From Delphinus delphis (lineage: Eukaryota > Chordata > Mammalia > Artiodactyla > Delphinidae): a stretch of DNA of 64,000 bases. The notes beneath the pieces were generated by a model, which worked only from the letters and a program-made list of their open reading frames with translations, searched no databases and had not been told where the DNA came from. Shown one piece after another: positions 1 to 10,990 of this stretch; positions within the stretch are counted from its first letter, which is position 1; every line of letters begins with the position of its first letter. Where the stretch lies: the NCBI RefSeq assembly GCF_949987515.2, contig NC_082689.1:4468001-4532000 (forward strand). The letters are read 5' to 3'. The translations under genes were made by a program, and so were the position numbers.

Positions 1-120
1 AGAGGGAAGAGATATGGGAACATATGTATATGTATAACTGATTCACTTTGTTATACAGCAGAAACTAACACACCATTGTAAAGCAATTATACTCCAATAA
101 AGATGTAAAAAAAAAAAAAA
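1..120 (+). mobile_element. L1 LINE 3' end with poly(A)
   Basis: The sequence is nearly the same as 58750-58850, the 3' end of an L1 with poly(A). It carries the gtataactgattcacttt and aaactaacacaccattgt blocks and ends in an A run at about 107-121. The rest of the element lies before the window. Confidence 0.85.
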
Positions 121-780
121 AGAGAGAACAGTGAGACCAATAGCTCCCTCCCTCTGCTTGGCTCTAGCAGCCACACTTACACCTCTTCAGGAGCAGATGG
201 GTGGATCTCTGTCTGCAGAAACCAGCTCAAAAGAAAGACATTCGGGTACTGATACTCAGATACCTCCAATAAAGCAGCTCTGACCTCACCAGTCAGCAAC
301 TCCCCTACACAGGTTCCAAACAGCTCTGGGAGCCTCCCTCCTAAATAAGCGTGAACCACAAAGGGTCACCAGTCACTTAGGAAAGACAGAGACCCAACAG
401 AAAAGAAACTGGAAGAAAAAAAAGGGCGGTAAAGTAAAACATAAAAAACAAAATTCTAAAAGTAATAACCTTATGGAAATAAAATAGGATTATCGAATCC
501 AGAAATTAGAACAAAATTCCCCAAAACAGGAGAATCAAAGAACAGTTGAAGTGCTGCTGAAGAGTTCAAATATAATAATAGAAACTTCAAAAAATAAAGT
601 TGAAAGAAAAAATTAAGAAAATCTCCTAGAAAATAGCAAAATGACAAAGAGATGGATGAGGGATACGTGTAAGGAAAATTGCAGGAGGAGTTCTGAGAAG
701 AAAAGAACTAAGAAAACAGAGGAAGGAAATTGTAAAGGAACAGTAACCAAAAAAATCCTGGTAACAAAAGGATATGGATT
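121..780 (+). mobile_element. Old L1-type fragment (5' region)
   Basis: Degraded, A-rich sequence. The stretch at 590-720 (aaagttgaaagaaaa, then gacaaagagatgga) resembles the region upstream of ORF2 in old mammalian L1 families. The match is loose and the boundaries approximate. Confidence 0.5.
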
Positions 781-814
781 TTCAGATTTAAAATGGTCCC
801 TGGCTTTAGTTAGG

Positions 815-1090
815 TTGTATCCATACCTTGGCTATTGTAAATAATGCTGCAGTGAACAGGGGGGTGCAGATATCTTTTTAAGATCTTGATTTCATTTCCT
901 TTGGATATATACCCAGAAGTGGGATTGGTGGATCATATGGTAGTTCTATTTTTAGTTTCCTGAGGAGCGTCCATAGTGTTTTCTGTAGTGCCTGCACCAG
1001 TTTACATTCCCACCGACAGTGTACAAGGGTTTCGATTTCTCCACATCCATGCCCAACACTTGTCATCTTTTCCCTACTTGATACTAGCCA
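815..1090 (-). mobile_element. L1 ORF2 C-terminal fragment, antisense
   Basis: The minus strand encodes the typical end of L1 ORF2, including [20 protein letters not shown]. It is broken and noncoding. It runs opposite to the L1 pieces before it. Confidence 0.85.
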
Positions 1091-1099
1091 TCCTTTGCT

Positions 1100-2391
1100 G
1101 AATCAGACTATAGTTTTTGGATTCTGGAAGAATATTTCCTCAGTTTTGGGCGCTATGCACAGTGTAGGTGACACAGACACGACACACTTTTATGTTTATC
1201 TGCATTATTATTTTCTCTACCACTTTATTAAGTCTATGCAATCAAATCACAATAGTAAATCAAGCCCTCGTTTGTAGCATTTGCTAATTTCGACGGTGTA
1301 AGTATTCCTACAGCCAACTGCAAGCTGCTAACCTGAATGAACACAGGAAGGTACGCACAGAAGTGACAGCATTATTACAGTATTTTCACCTTAGAGATAC
1401 AACAGACATAATGACATCAAGAGCATAGATGACAATAAAATCCAGTAAAAATAATTATGAAGCAGTGAGTTTTTGGTATCGGTAACTTGGCATTGTTAAC
1501 ATAATTTAATCCTCAATTTATATAATTTAGCATTTAAAAATAACTGTGCCTCACAGCAAGCTTGCAAAATTTCTGAAAATCTGTCAACTGGATCTCATGA
1601 GTCATTACAGGCTGGCCCCAGCACACCACTGAATTTGTCCTTAATTTGCTAACTTACCTGGGCTGAATCTCTGAACTCCTTAGAGCTCAGGATCTTTAGC
1701 TCATACCTGTGATTCCCATGTGTGTTCTTCTTCTCCAAGTCCCTTTTAGTTCTTTCCATCCAGACCCACAAGGTAGCACTTTTATAGATCATTTGACATG
1801 GTTCCCTCTTGTGACGGACATTACTCTTATCCCGCCAACCTCATTTCTTGAGCGGTTCTAAAGAACAGGTATTATGTCTCAAAGTGACTTTGTATTTTCG
1901 GTGACCACAACCCTCCACATGTTGCTGGACCAGTGCTGAGCATTTGGTGGGCGTTCTACAGCTAGACGTTGTTGCCTTTCTGATCAGCAGATGTGGAGAG
2001 AGAACATTCTGACAATAAGATGTAATAGCGTGAATGTCTGGAGTCCGCTGAGAATTTCCTGCTCTGGAGGGTCTTTAACAATACAGGGGATGTTTTCAGG
2101 GTTGGTTTTGGTGTCATTTTTCTTGAAATCAGAACACCCAAACTCTTTTCATCAATTCTCGCTTCACTTACTTTCTAATGCTGTATTCTTTCCTCTCCCA
2201 CTAACCAAGAAGATTTGGAAAACTTTACCTTCTGTAACTTGAATGATTTTTTGAACGATTTACCGAATAAGCATTTTTTAAGCTAATTACCAGTTTCTGG
2301 GAAATAGTACAGAGTGATCCCATACTTCCTCCCCATGGTTGTGAATTACTCCTTCAAGCCCTCCTGCAAGATCTGATTCTGTTGTTCTGTT
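1100..2391. other. Unassigned intron sequence
   Basis: AT-rich intron upstream of exon A. I see no conserved open frame. The part around 1680-1970 faintly resembles an old L2 tail, but not well enough to call. Confidence 0.5.
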
Positions 2392-2478
2392 TGTATTTCT
2401 TAATGGGTCTAATGGTAGAATGTATTTCTTAATGGGTCTAATGGTAGAATGTATTTCTTAATGGGTCTAATGGTAGAA
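2392..2478 (+). repeat. 29-bp tandem repeat, three perfect copies
   Basis: Three identical head-to-tail units (2392-2420, 2421-2449, 2450-2478), each starting tgtatttcttaatgggtc. The array ends 95 bp before the first base of exon A. Perfect identity suggests recent expansion. Confidence 0.95.
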
Positions 2479-2573
2479 CACCATTGAAGATACTGACATA
2501 TTTCATTATTGTCTAAAATTTTTCACCGCTCTGTAACCTTTATGATCTCAAACCTTTTGGCTTATATTTTCAG

Positions 2574-2779
2574 AACCCGCCTCCTTTGTTTAATGAAGTC
2601 AGTGCTGCATTAATCCAGGCTGACAGGGTGAGCCACCTGCGGGATGAGGTGCAGGTAAAGCATGAGGAGGAATACAGAGATGCCTTGGTTACAATCAAGG
2701 ATGACTTGAAACTAATAGAAGGTCCCGACATCAAGGAGAACCTCCAAGATGAGATCCGGCGTTGGTTCATCGAATGCAG
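2574..2779 (+). CDS. IQCA1: IQCA1 exon A (first in window)
   Basis: Acceptor: a pyrimidine-rich tract then ttttcag ends at 2573. Donor: GTGAGT begins at 2780. The exon codes [13 protein letters not shown] near its start and ends [16 protein letters not shown] plus two bases of an Arg codon (phase 2 exit). The motif PPLFNE, the acidic run [10 protein letters not shown] and the ending RRWFIEC are the family features I recognise; this part follows the IQ motif in DRC11. The segment is rich in Glu, Lys and Arg and should form a helix or coiled coil. An in-frame continuation past the donor stops quickly, so the splice site is preferred. Upstream exons, including the start codon, are outside the window. 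Confidence 0.88.
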
Positions 2780-3507
2780 GTGAGTGTAGGACATCTATCC
2801 TGACAGTCGCTTCTGTGGCGGTTGACATTCTTGTGTGTTTTTAAGCACAGAAACATGTTGATATAGATTCATGTGGTTTTCTGGCTTCATTTTAGAAAAG
2901 TAGAATGTGAAGGCGAAGAATTTAGGCACTAATTCTTTTTTTAATGAAATTGCTTTTGTTCCTGTTTTTAAATACAGTCTATATAATACCTCTATAGCCA
3001 CATGACATTGAACATCATGGGTGGATGACACAGCCCCAAGATGGTAAACCTTCACAGGCCAGGTCTGTCTGAAATCCGAGGGGTCCGGCCACAAGCAATT
3101 CATGCTGCCCTTCCTTCTGGGATTTGACCCTAATTGTATGAGGCTCCACAGTCTCAGTCATGCTCCTTCTCTGTCATAATCCCTTGAAGCAGCTGCTGAC
3201 TCTGCGACCTGATGCCTGGCCCCCAGGCCTCCCGTGAAATGATGGGAAGGTAGCAGTTCTGGGGACAGGGCCTTATGTATATTAAGACCTTCTTGTGTTA
3301 AGGGTCTGCCTATATTAAGGGTCTTCTTTAATGCTCTTAAGTGAAATGTTAAGCAATTTAAAGCTTGTTTTCAAAAGGTGGCTTTTGTTTACAAAAGATG
3401 TGCTCCTTTATTAGAGAAGTACAGTAGAACAAACACTTAAAGAACACAGTACAAGTTTCCACACAGTAGAACAAACGCTTTGTAGGCAACCCAGTTGGAG
3501 CAGCTTT
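2780..3507. other. Unassigned intron sequence with short direct repeats
   Basis: No gene or recognised mobile element. Two short direct repeats are visible: ttaagggtct-type motifs at 3280-3330, and cagtagaacaaac followed by a or g then ctt, at about 3422 and 3463. Confidence 0.5.
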
Positions 3508-3522
3508 AAAATCTATTTCAAG

Positions 3523-3718
3523 GGCTTCCCTGGTGGCGCAGTGGTTGAGAGTCTGCCTGCCGATGCAGGGGACACGGGTTCGTGCCCCGGTCCGGGAAGA
3601 TCCCACATGCCGCAGAGCGGCTGGGCCCGTGAGCCATGGCCGCTGAGCCTGCGCGTCCGGAGCCTGTGCTCCGCAACGGGAGAGGCCACAACAGTGAGAG
3701 GCCCGCGTACCGCAAAAA
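3523..3718 (+). mobile_element. CHR-type SINE (cetacean long form)
   Basis: Starts ggcttccctggtggcgcag, has the tRNA-like B box (gggttcgtgcc), the GC-rich body and the gtaccgc-poly(A) end. A perfect 15-bp target-site duplication (aaaatctatttcaag) flanks it at 3508-3522 and 3719-3733. Confidence 0.95.
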
Positions 3719-4062
3719 AAAATCTATTTCAAGAGGGGAAGGAAAGAGAGCAGATTGTGTGATCAGTCCCAGGGCCATGGAAGCAGACTCACCACCTGTT
3801 TTCTTTGGTGGGTATTGTGCTGTACCATATTAGGTTCAGAGACACTCAGATTCCAACTTTGATGAGCTCGTCAAGACCAGGGAATTTAACTTGTTGGCAA
3901 TAGAAAACCAAACTCCTTCTCAAAACATTACATTAAAAGATGTTTATGTCTGTGGTAGGCAGCCTCCCAGATGGCCTCTGCTGACCCCACCTCTTCCTCT
4001 GGTAATGTCCTCCCTTTGAGTGTGATGTAGACCTAGAACTTCACTTCTAAAGAAAAATATAT

Positions 4063-4188
4063 GGGGAACTTCCCTGGTGGACCCGTGGTTAAGACTCTGT
4101 GCTTCCACTGCAGGGGGCACAGGTTCAGTCCCTGGTCGGGGAACTAAGATCCCACATGCTGCGCAGTGCAACCAAAAAAAAAAAAAGA
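4063..4188 (+). mobile_element. CHR-type SINE, short form
   Basis: gaacttccctggtgg start, agattccact-like second block (cttccactgcagggggcac), B box ggttcagtccc, then gcagtgcaacc and poly(A). It is the older short form without the GC-rich body. Confidence 0.85.
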
Positions 4189-4202
4189 ATAAAAAGAACA
4201 TG

Positions 4203-4535
4203 GCAGGGGACTTCCCTGGTAGTCCAGTGGTAAAGAATCCACCTTACAATGCAGGGGACGCGAGTTCGATCCCTGGGCAGGGAACTAAGATGCCACATGC
4301 CGTGGGGCAACTAAGCACGCATGCCACAACTAATGAGATCACGTGCCTCAACTATAGAGCCCACGCACCCTGGAGCCCTCGCGCCACAACTAGAGAAGAG
4401 AAAACCCGCACACCACAACTAGAGAGAAGCCCAAGCACTGCAATGAAAGATCCCTTGTGCTTCAATGAAGATCTTGCGTGCCACAACTAAGACCCGACAG
4501 AGCAAAAAATAAATAAAATTAATAAATCTTAAGAA
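4203..4535 (+). mobile_element. CHR-type SINE, long form with repeated tail
   Basis: Starts ggggacttccctggtagtcc with B box gagttcgatccc. The body repeats gccacaacta-type motifs at 4324, 4383, 4414 and 4481 before an aaataaataaaatt tail. This is a different subfamily from the copy at 3523. Confidence 0.85.
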
Positions 4536-5185
4536 AACAAATACGGCAAAAGAGGTGGGGTGGCACTGCCATCTTGCTTGCCTCTCGCCCCCCTCACTTG
4601 CTTTCACCCCTGGCTCTGAGAGGGGTCACCTGCTGCCCAGCAGAGGGGCCCCGTGGAAGGAATGGAGGGAGGTTTCTGGTGACAGCCAGCAAGCAACTTG
4701 GGCCTCCTTCCAGCCTGAGAAGAGCTGAATCTTGTCCACAGCCACCCGCGTGAACTGGAAGGGCATTCTCCCCGGGGGGCGGGGGGGGTGGTCAGATGAG
4801 GCTGCAGCCCCAGCCAGCACTGTTTGCAGCCTCGTGGGAGACCCCGAGGCAGAGATACCCACCTGAGCCACATCTAGTTCCCTACCTACAGAAACAGTGA
4901 CACAATAAACATGTGTGGTTTCGGTCACTAAGTGTTGGGGTGACTTAGCATGCAGCAACAGATGTCTAACGTACATCAATTATTTTACAATGATTCAGAA
5001 AAACTTGAACAATCATAAGCTTCTCTTGTGTTAATTCTGTATGGGATTCTAACATGCTATCTCCTCAATGATACTTAAATTTTATAACAAAGTTTCTTCA
5101 GGAATGTTTGATATAACAGTTACATGCTTTTGATTGGGGAGTTCTGTCCTTTATTATATAAATAGGGCTTTCAAATAGTTATGGG

Positions 5186-5405
5186 TTTTTTTTTGTTGTT
5201 GTTGTTTTTTTTTGCGGTACACGGGCCTCTCAGTGTTGTGGCCTCTCCCGTTGCGCAGCACAGGCTCCGGACACGCAGGCCCAGCGGCCATGGTTCACGG
5301 GCCCAGCTGCTCCGCGGCATGTGGGATCCTCCCGGACCGGGGCACGAACCTGCGTCCCCTGCATCGTCAGGCGGACTCTCAACCACTGCGCCACCAGGGA
5401 AGCCC
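5186..5405 (-). mobile_element. CHR-type SINE (cetacean long form)
   Basis: Minus-strand copy: poly(T), gcggtacacgggcctctc, and the end ccaccagggaagccc. Flanked by the 10-bp duplication atagttatgg at 5175-5184 and 5406-5415. Confidence 0.95.
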
Positions 5406-5661
5406 ATAGTTATGGTTTTTTAAAATTCAAAATCGATTAATTTTGTGAGCTTTTCTCTTTATATTGTATTTATCAGGGATATTTTATTGCCAAACGGGAT
5501 ATTTTAAATGAAAGGAATATTTTTAAATGAAAAATTTGACACTGTATTAATTCTATACTGATAACTGATAATAATAAAGAGATAGAGAAAAGATGCTGAT
5601 AGGGAGGGAGATATTTACATACGCATATATCCCCTCTTCACTTTATCAGCTTCCTCCTTAC

Positions 5662-5874
5662 TTTTTTTTTTTTTTTTTTTTTGCGGTACGCGGGCCTCTC
5701 ACTGCTGTGGCCTCTCTCGTTGCGGAGCACAGGCTCTGGACGCGCAGGCTCAGCGGCCATGGCTCACGGGCCCAGCCGCTCCACGGCACGTGGGATCTTC
5801 CCGGACCGGATCACGAACCCGTGTCCCCTGCATCGGCAGGCGGACTCTCAACCACCACGCCACCAGGGAAGCCC
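5662..5874 (-). mobile_element. CHR-type SINE (cetacean long form)
   Basis: Minus-strand copy with a long poly(T) lead. The duplication cctccttactttt flanks it at 5653-5665 and 5875-5887 (the T end overlaps the poly(T)). Confidence 0.95.
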
Positions 5875-5887
5875 CCTCCTTACTTTT

Positions 5888-5957
5888 AATTCTGGTGATG
5901 GCTTCATGGAGACATAAGATATACATATACATGTGTGTCTGTGTGTGTGTGTGTATA

Positions 5958-5999
<42 letters not shown>

Positions 6000-6090
6000 C
6001 AGATAGATATCTCAAACTTATCAGATTGTACACTTGAATATGAACAGTTTATTATATATTACACATCCATAAAGCTGTTAGAAATAGATC
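5888..6090 (+). mobile_element. Old L1 3' end
   Basis: The text ggtgatggcttcatgg, then cagattgtacacttgaatat and cataaagctgtt matches the 3' end of old L1 families. The TG/TA microsatellite at 5931-5998 lies within it. Confidence 0.6.
5931..5998 (+). repeat. (TG)n-(TA)n microsatellite
   Basis: About 11 TG units run straight into about 22 TA/CA-type units. This is a compound dinucleotide array, likely length-polymorphic. Confidence 0.95.
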
Positions 6091-7125
6091 AAAGATATAT
6101 CAACAAAGATGTTAGTGTTTCAGTTTTTTAAAATAGCATGTTTTTTTGTTATTCAAACACCAAAACCCAGTATTCCAATCACTAGCCTTGTTCTCAGACT
6201 ACCCCGCTACCCCCCTGCCAAACTCCCACTCACAGTATAAGAAAAACTTAATCGGTAACAATTGTAGGTAACAATCTCTTCTGGCTTAAATAGCCTCTTT
6301 AAGGTTGACTGTCTATTTTGAGTAAATGTGCAGTCACTTCAGATGCCTCCCTATCACGAATGTCCCTGTTTTTCTTCCCTTTGTGGCAGCTGACTGCAAA
6401 GGGAAGTTACCAACCTTCACAGCATCGGCTGGGGGCCAGCAGAGTGAACAGCATCTGGGCTCGGGCTATGTCAGCGCCCTGGCTGGTTTCCACAGGCGGG
6501 TGGTGTAGCCATCTGGTCCACGAGGAGAGACCAGTCCACCTGGTCTCTGGGGACCTCCTCCTGTGGCCTGTGGTTTCTGCCACGTGCCCTCACTCACTGG
6601 ACAGCTGCAATTCAGACCTCTCACTTCCTGAACAGGCCTCATCCCGCTGGATGCTGGTTCCTTCAGGACACCCACACTCCCCAGGAGCGTACAGGGTGCC
6701 CTTCTCAGGCCTTGGGGGACGGGCGGGATCTCTCAGACCTTCCAGCAGCAGGTCCCCTCCTCCTGGCTCCGTCCAACCCCATCATATGCTGCACACCCAG
6801 GAAGACAAGCACTGCCCAGATGGTCCCTGATGCTCTTCAGCCACTCCACGGTCTCTGCTGGGATCTCAGCACTCATCCCCTCCTTGGCTGAGTCCTCTGG
6901 AGGATGGGGCCCAAGACGCAGATGGTGTCCCCACTTGTCCACCTTCTCCTCCCTTCCCCCACCACTCTGCCTCACCAACTTCTTGTTCAAATCCATCCTC
7001 TATATGAAACCCTCCCTGAGTGCTTCCCTACAGTTCCTCTCCATCTCCTCCTTGAGCTCTGCCCGCATCTTCCCCTTCCCGCTCCAGGCGATCTGCATAA
7101 TCACAGAAACTGGAGCCTTGCTTCC
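6091..7125. other. Unassigned intron, possible L2 piece at the right
   Basis: No supported gene. 6390-6830 is GC-rich with several chance frames. 6960-7090 (tgttcaaatccatcctc, ccctccctgagtgcttcc) resembles an L2 3' region on the + strand, low confidence. Confidence 0.4.
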
Positions 7126-7265
7126 TGAGAAATAGCTGTGCAGCCTTGGGCCAGTCGCTTAACCTCTCTGTGCTGTCAGTCTCCTCATCTGTGATATGAG
7201 AACAAGACTCAAACCTATTTTGTGGGGTTGTTAAGATAGGGGAGACTTTGACCCCAGTATGCAGA
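7126..7265 (+). mobile_element. MIR SINE
   Basis: Core-region words cttgggccagtcgcttaacc and ctcctcatctgtgatatgag are diagnostic of MIR. Confidence 0.85.
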
Positions 7266-9315
7266 CCATTATTATTCCTACCGTATTGTACACATCTGCT
7301 CATTCATATGCCCCTCCCCCAGATAAATGGCAAACCCTGTGAGGACAGTGCCTCGTGCTGAGGAGAGAGTGGTGGATACAGTCCCCATCCAAGCAGTGGG
7401 TAGTGCAAGCCAGCAGTATTGTCCTTTTCCTTTCTTATCTAATTACATAATTGTGTCTGGAGGAAATATACTCAGGATGATTTTGTGCAATCGTGGAACT
7501 TTAAGCAGAAAGGCATTGTTTCAAAAGAACTGTCTTCTGATTTTATCACCTTGGTTTATAATTGAAACCTTCATTTTCATAGTTAATGAAGACGATATGC
7601 CCTGTGTTCATGAACTTTCCTTATCAGCAACTTTCCTCCCTTTTCTCAGGACATCAGAGAACAGATGCCCACAACCATGTTTTCTACAAATGAAATAATT
7701 CTTTAATTTTAGATAGACTTTTATAATCCAATTTATTGTTAGGTGATATAACCAAGTTGAAAGCACTATGTACAATTATAACTCCAAATAAGCTAAAATA
7801 TATAAAATATATGTATACACACATATACAAAGATATATTCACACATGTATTTAGTTTATTAAATATATGTTTGCATATGGATGGGAAATTTCTGGAAGGA
7901 TACACTAGAAACTTTATTAGCATGGCCACCTCTGGGGACAAGAGTAGTGATGTTACTTTTATCTCATATTCTCCTGTACGCTTAGAAGTCTTTCTTTCAA
8001 TAAGTATTATTTTTATAATGAAAAAGCCTAGTTAAAACTATATTAGAAGTAAAAGAAAGGCAAGAAGTTAATTTGGGATGATCCAAAATAAACATTTGAA
8101 ATGTTAAAACACCCTAATTTTTTAAAAAGTATATTGATGCAATACCTGCAGAACACTCCTGGAAATTCTTTTGATGAAAGAATAGGGCGCCTTGAGCTTG
8201 GCAGTAACTGTGAGTTGCTCCCCCGTCTGAGGTGCTGGGAGGGTCATGGGAGACTCCTGATGGCCTCCTGGGAGCAGCCCCTCCCATTGGCTCTGGGCTT
8301 TCTTTGAAGACCCAGCCCTCCCGGCCAGTCCCCTTGAGGACATTCCATCCTGCTGTTACTGACCTGACAGTTTGGAGGCTGAGTTAGAGCAGCTCCCATG
8401 GGTATCTGTGTGTAATTCACAGAGACGTAAAGATCCCTCCTTTTGAAGTAATGTAAGGTCGAGGGCGGATTTATTTTCATAATTGGATTACATTTATCTG
8501 ATTGACTTTGATAAAATCCCTTTCCTTGCTTTTTTAAATCAAAGACAAATAAAAAGCAAATATTGTCTTTTGAAACATGAAACGTGATCAGTCTTCAGGA
8601 TAAATTCCAACAGGACATACAGTGACAACTAAAAAATGACTAGAAGTTACAAATATAAACTCCCACAATTTTGAATACTAATTCTTAGCTGATTTAATCA
8701 ATACTTGTAGTTGCCAAAAGTTGCCCAGTATTTTATCAAATACTAGGATTTGTGGTTCAAGTTGATTTTTAAATTATTTTAAAGGAAATCTTTTTTTTCC
8801 AGTGTTAAAACTAATACATGCTCATTGTAGAAAATTTACAAGACAGTTTAAAAAAGAAAATTTAAATTGTCTATAATTTTAGTAGACAGAGATAGCTACT
8901 ATAAAAATTTTTGGTAAATTGCTTTCCAGTATTTTTCTCTCGTGTATATTTTAACTACAGTTTTATGAATCCTTTTACTAATTTTTAAAAATTTAACACT
9001 GGGTTTCCCTACGTCCTTAAAATATTTTGCAAAAAGATGTCTTTCATGATTGCTTAACGTTCTGTTGGATGGATGGACTGGCTAATGAATCAATGATGAT
9101 CTTTTTAATATTTTGTCAAATTGATAAGAGAACAGTGCTGTCCCTTAATTTGCATTCATTTTATTATTTGGAGGGGTTGAAAAATCTTTTGGACTTTTTG
9201 TCAATAGCATTTCTTCTGTGAACTGCCCCGTCATTTATATGCTTCCCTTTGTGATGTCTTTTTTCTTAAGTGACCTCTAAAATGTAGTATATATATAAAG
9301 TAGTTTAACCCTTGC
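7266..9315. other. Unassigned AT-rich intron
   Basis: No gene. 8770-9100 (taatacatgctcattgtag and the following AT-rich text) looks like an old interspersed repeat I cannot name. The rest seems unique. Confidence 0.4.
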
Positions 9316-9752
9316 ATTAATTTGCAATTACTGCTGTAAGGCATGACCACAAACTTGGTGGCCTAAACCAATAGAATTTTATTTTCTTCCAGTTCTGGAA
9401 GTCAGGAGTCTGAAATCATGGACTCGGCAGGACTGTGCTCCCTCTGAAAGCTCTAGGGGAGAGTCGGTTCCTCACATCTTCCACTTCTGGAGGCTGCTGA
9501 CACTCCTTGGCTCGTGGTTGCATCACTCCCATCTCTGCTTCGTGGTCACTTGCCTCCTTCTCTTCTAATCTCTCTCTGTTCTTCTCTTATAAGACACTTA
9601 GGATTTCATTTAGGGCCCACCAGGATAATCTTATCCCAAGATTCTTAATCACATCTCAAATATTGATATCTTTGTTCTTATGAATAACATTCAGAGACTC
9701 CAGGAATTAGGACCCAGTATCTTTGGTGGCTGTTATTCAGCCTACCACAATC
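9316..9752 (-). mobile_element. MLT1-type LTR (ERVL-MaLR), antisense
   Basis: Reverse of the MLT1 pattern: attactgctgtaaggcatga at the left, then cttccagttctggaagtcag, gggcccaccaggataatc and the right end ttcagcctaccaca. No internal viral coding sequence is present. Confidence 0.8.
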
Positions 9753-9847
9753 CCCGGCAACCCCATGAGATAAGTACTCTTCTTTCTTTCATTCGCTGGC
9801 AGCATTCCTAACGAAGGACAAAACGAGAAGTTCGTAGTCCTCTCGGT

Positions 9848-10060
9848 CAGCACTGTCCAATAGGACTTTCTGCAGTGGTGGAATTGGTCTGATGTGTTCT
9901 GTCCACTCCAGTAGCCACCAGCCACATACAGCTATTGAGCACTTGAAAGACGGTAGGGTGACAGAGGAGCTGAATTTTTAATTTAATTTAATTTTAATTC
10001 ATTCAAATTTAAGCTTAGATAACCATGTGTCATTAGGGGCTACCATATTGGATGGCACAG
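9848..10060. mobile_element. hAT-type non-autonomous DNA transposon
   Basis: Begins cagcactgtccaatagga and ends tattggatggcacag, imperfect terminal inverted repeats. Internal text (gtagccaccagccacatac, gagcacttgaaag, AT-rich middle) matches a common mammalian MER element. The 8-bp target duplication is not clear. Confidence 0.7.
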
Positions 10061-10789
10061 TCGTGGGGATACTTGTTTCCAGAAACTCTCTTGCTATCAT
10101 TAGTATTTCTTTTGGCTTGGGACCTGTCATAAACCGTCATCTAAGTGTTACGATCCACGGATGAGCTTCATTTTGAAGTATCATAAAGTAACCTCATCCA
10201 ACCCCTTAGGGTGATAAAAGGAGAACCTTGAAGTCCGTGGGACTGTGGGCTCTTGTCCGTGCAACAGCCTCTTCCTCCATTTCCCTCACGAGCATCAGAG
10301 GCACCTGAGTAGCTGTCAGCTCCGAAAACCGGGCCAAATCGAGGCCTTTGTCTCTTTGCAATTGGTCCTGTGTGGACCACTTCTCCCCACCTGCATTTTT
10401 TAACTGAGTTTGTTGAAACTATGCCCGGCATCCAGCTCACCTTCAATCTAGAGAGAAGTAAGACCCTCAAATGGGGTGACAGCCCTGGGACTGGCCCTGT
10501 GGCAGTTCTCCTGGGGTTTTAGCAGGTTCCTTTTAATCTTGAGGAATCTGGAAGTGGTAGTAAATTACATAGCCTTATTCCATTTTTTAAGCCAACACAC
10601 AGTCAGTCAGAGGTGATGGCTAAGAGGAAGGGCTCTGGGGGCTTTGGGATGCTGTTGGTCCTCAGCAGGGTGAGCCTAACTGCGAAATAAAATGCCTTTT
10701 AATCTTATGATGTGATGGCATCTATCATGCTCTCTATAATAAACAAATACATTACAAATCACACACGCACACACAGGAGGAGTGGTCTG
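10061..10789. other. Unassigned intron sequence
   Basis: No gene or repeat recognised. A short CA-rich stretch lies at 10762-10780. Confidence 0.45.
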
Positions 10790-10990
10790 AGAGCCAAGCT
10801 GCCTGGGTTCAAGTCCCGGCTCTAGCACTTACAGACTGTGTGTCCTTGAACCAGTTGCTTAACCTCTCTGTGCCTCCATTTTCTCAACTTAAAATGAGGA
10901 TATTGACAGTATCGACCCCATGGATAGGATAACAGAGAATAATACATATAAAGCCCTTAGAGCAACGTGTGGCATATGATACAGCCTCAA
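10790..10990 (+). mobile_element. MIR SINE
   Basis: Near full-length: gctgcctgggttcaagtccc, cacttacagactgtg, ttgcttaacctctctgtgcc and a tail with aaagcccttagagcaa. Confidence 0.9.

Larger units (their letters stand above)
3945..4976 (+). mobile_element. MaLR-type LTR split by two SINEs
   Basis: The outer parts (3945-4062 and about 4540-4976) read like an ERVL-MaLR LTR. The right end has acagtgacacaataaacatg, then cactaagtgttgggg and gcagcaacagatgtctaac, the usual 3' end of this class. Two CHR SINEs sit inside. Confidence 0.55.

Noticed and set aside
3523..3718. Possible tRNA gene from the A-box and B-box-like words in the CHR SINEs
   Set aside because: The boxes are the tRNA-derived promoter of the SINE; the cloverleaf is lost and the poly(A) and duplications show retroposition. 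The same holds for all other copies.
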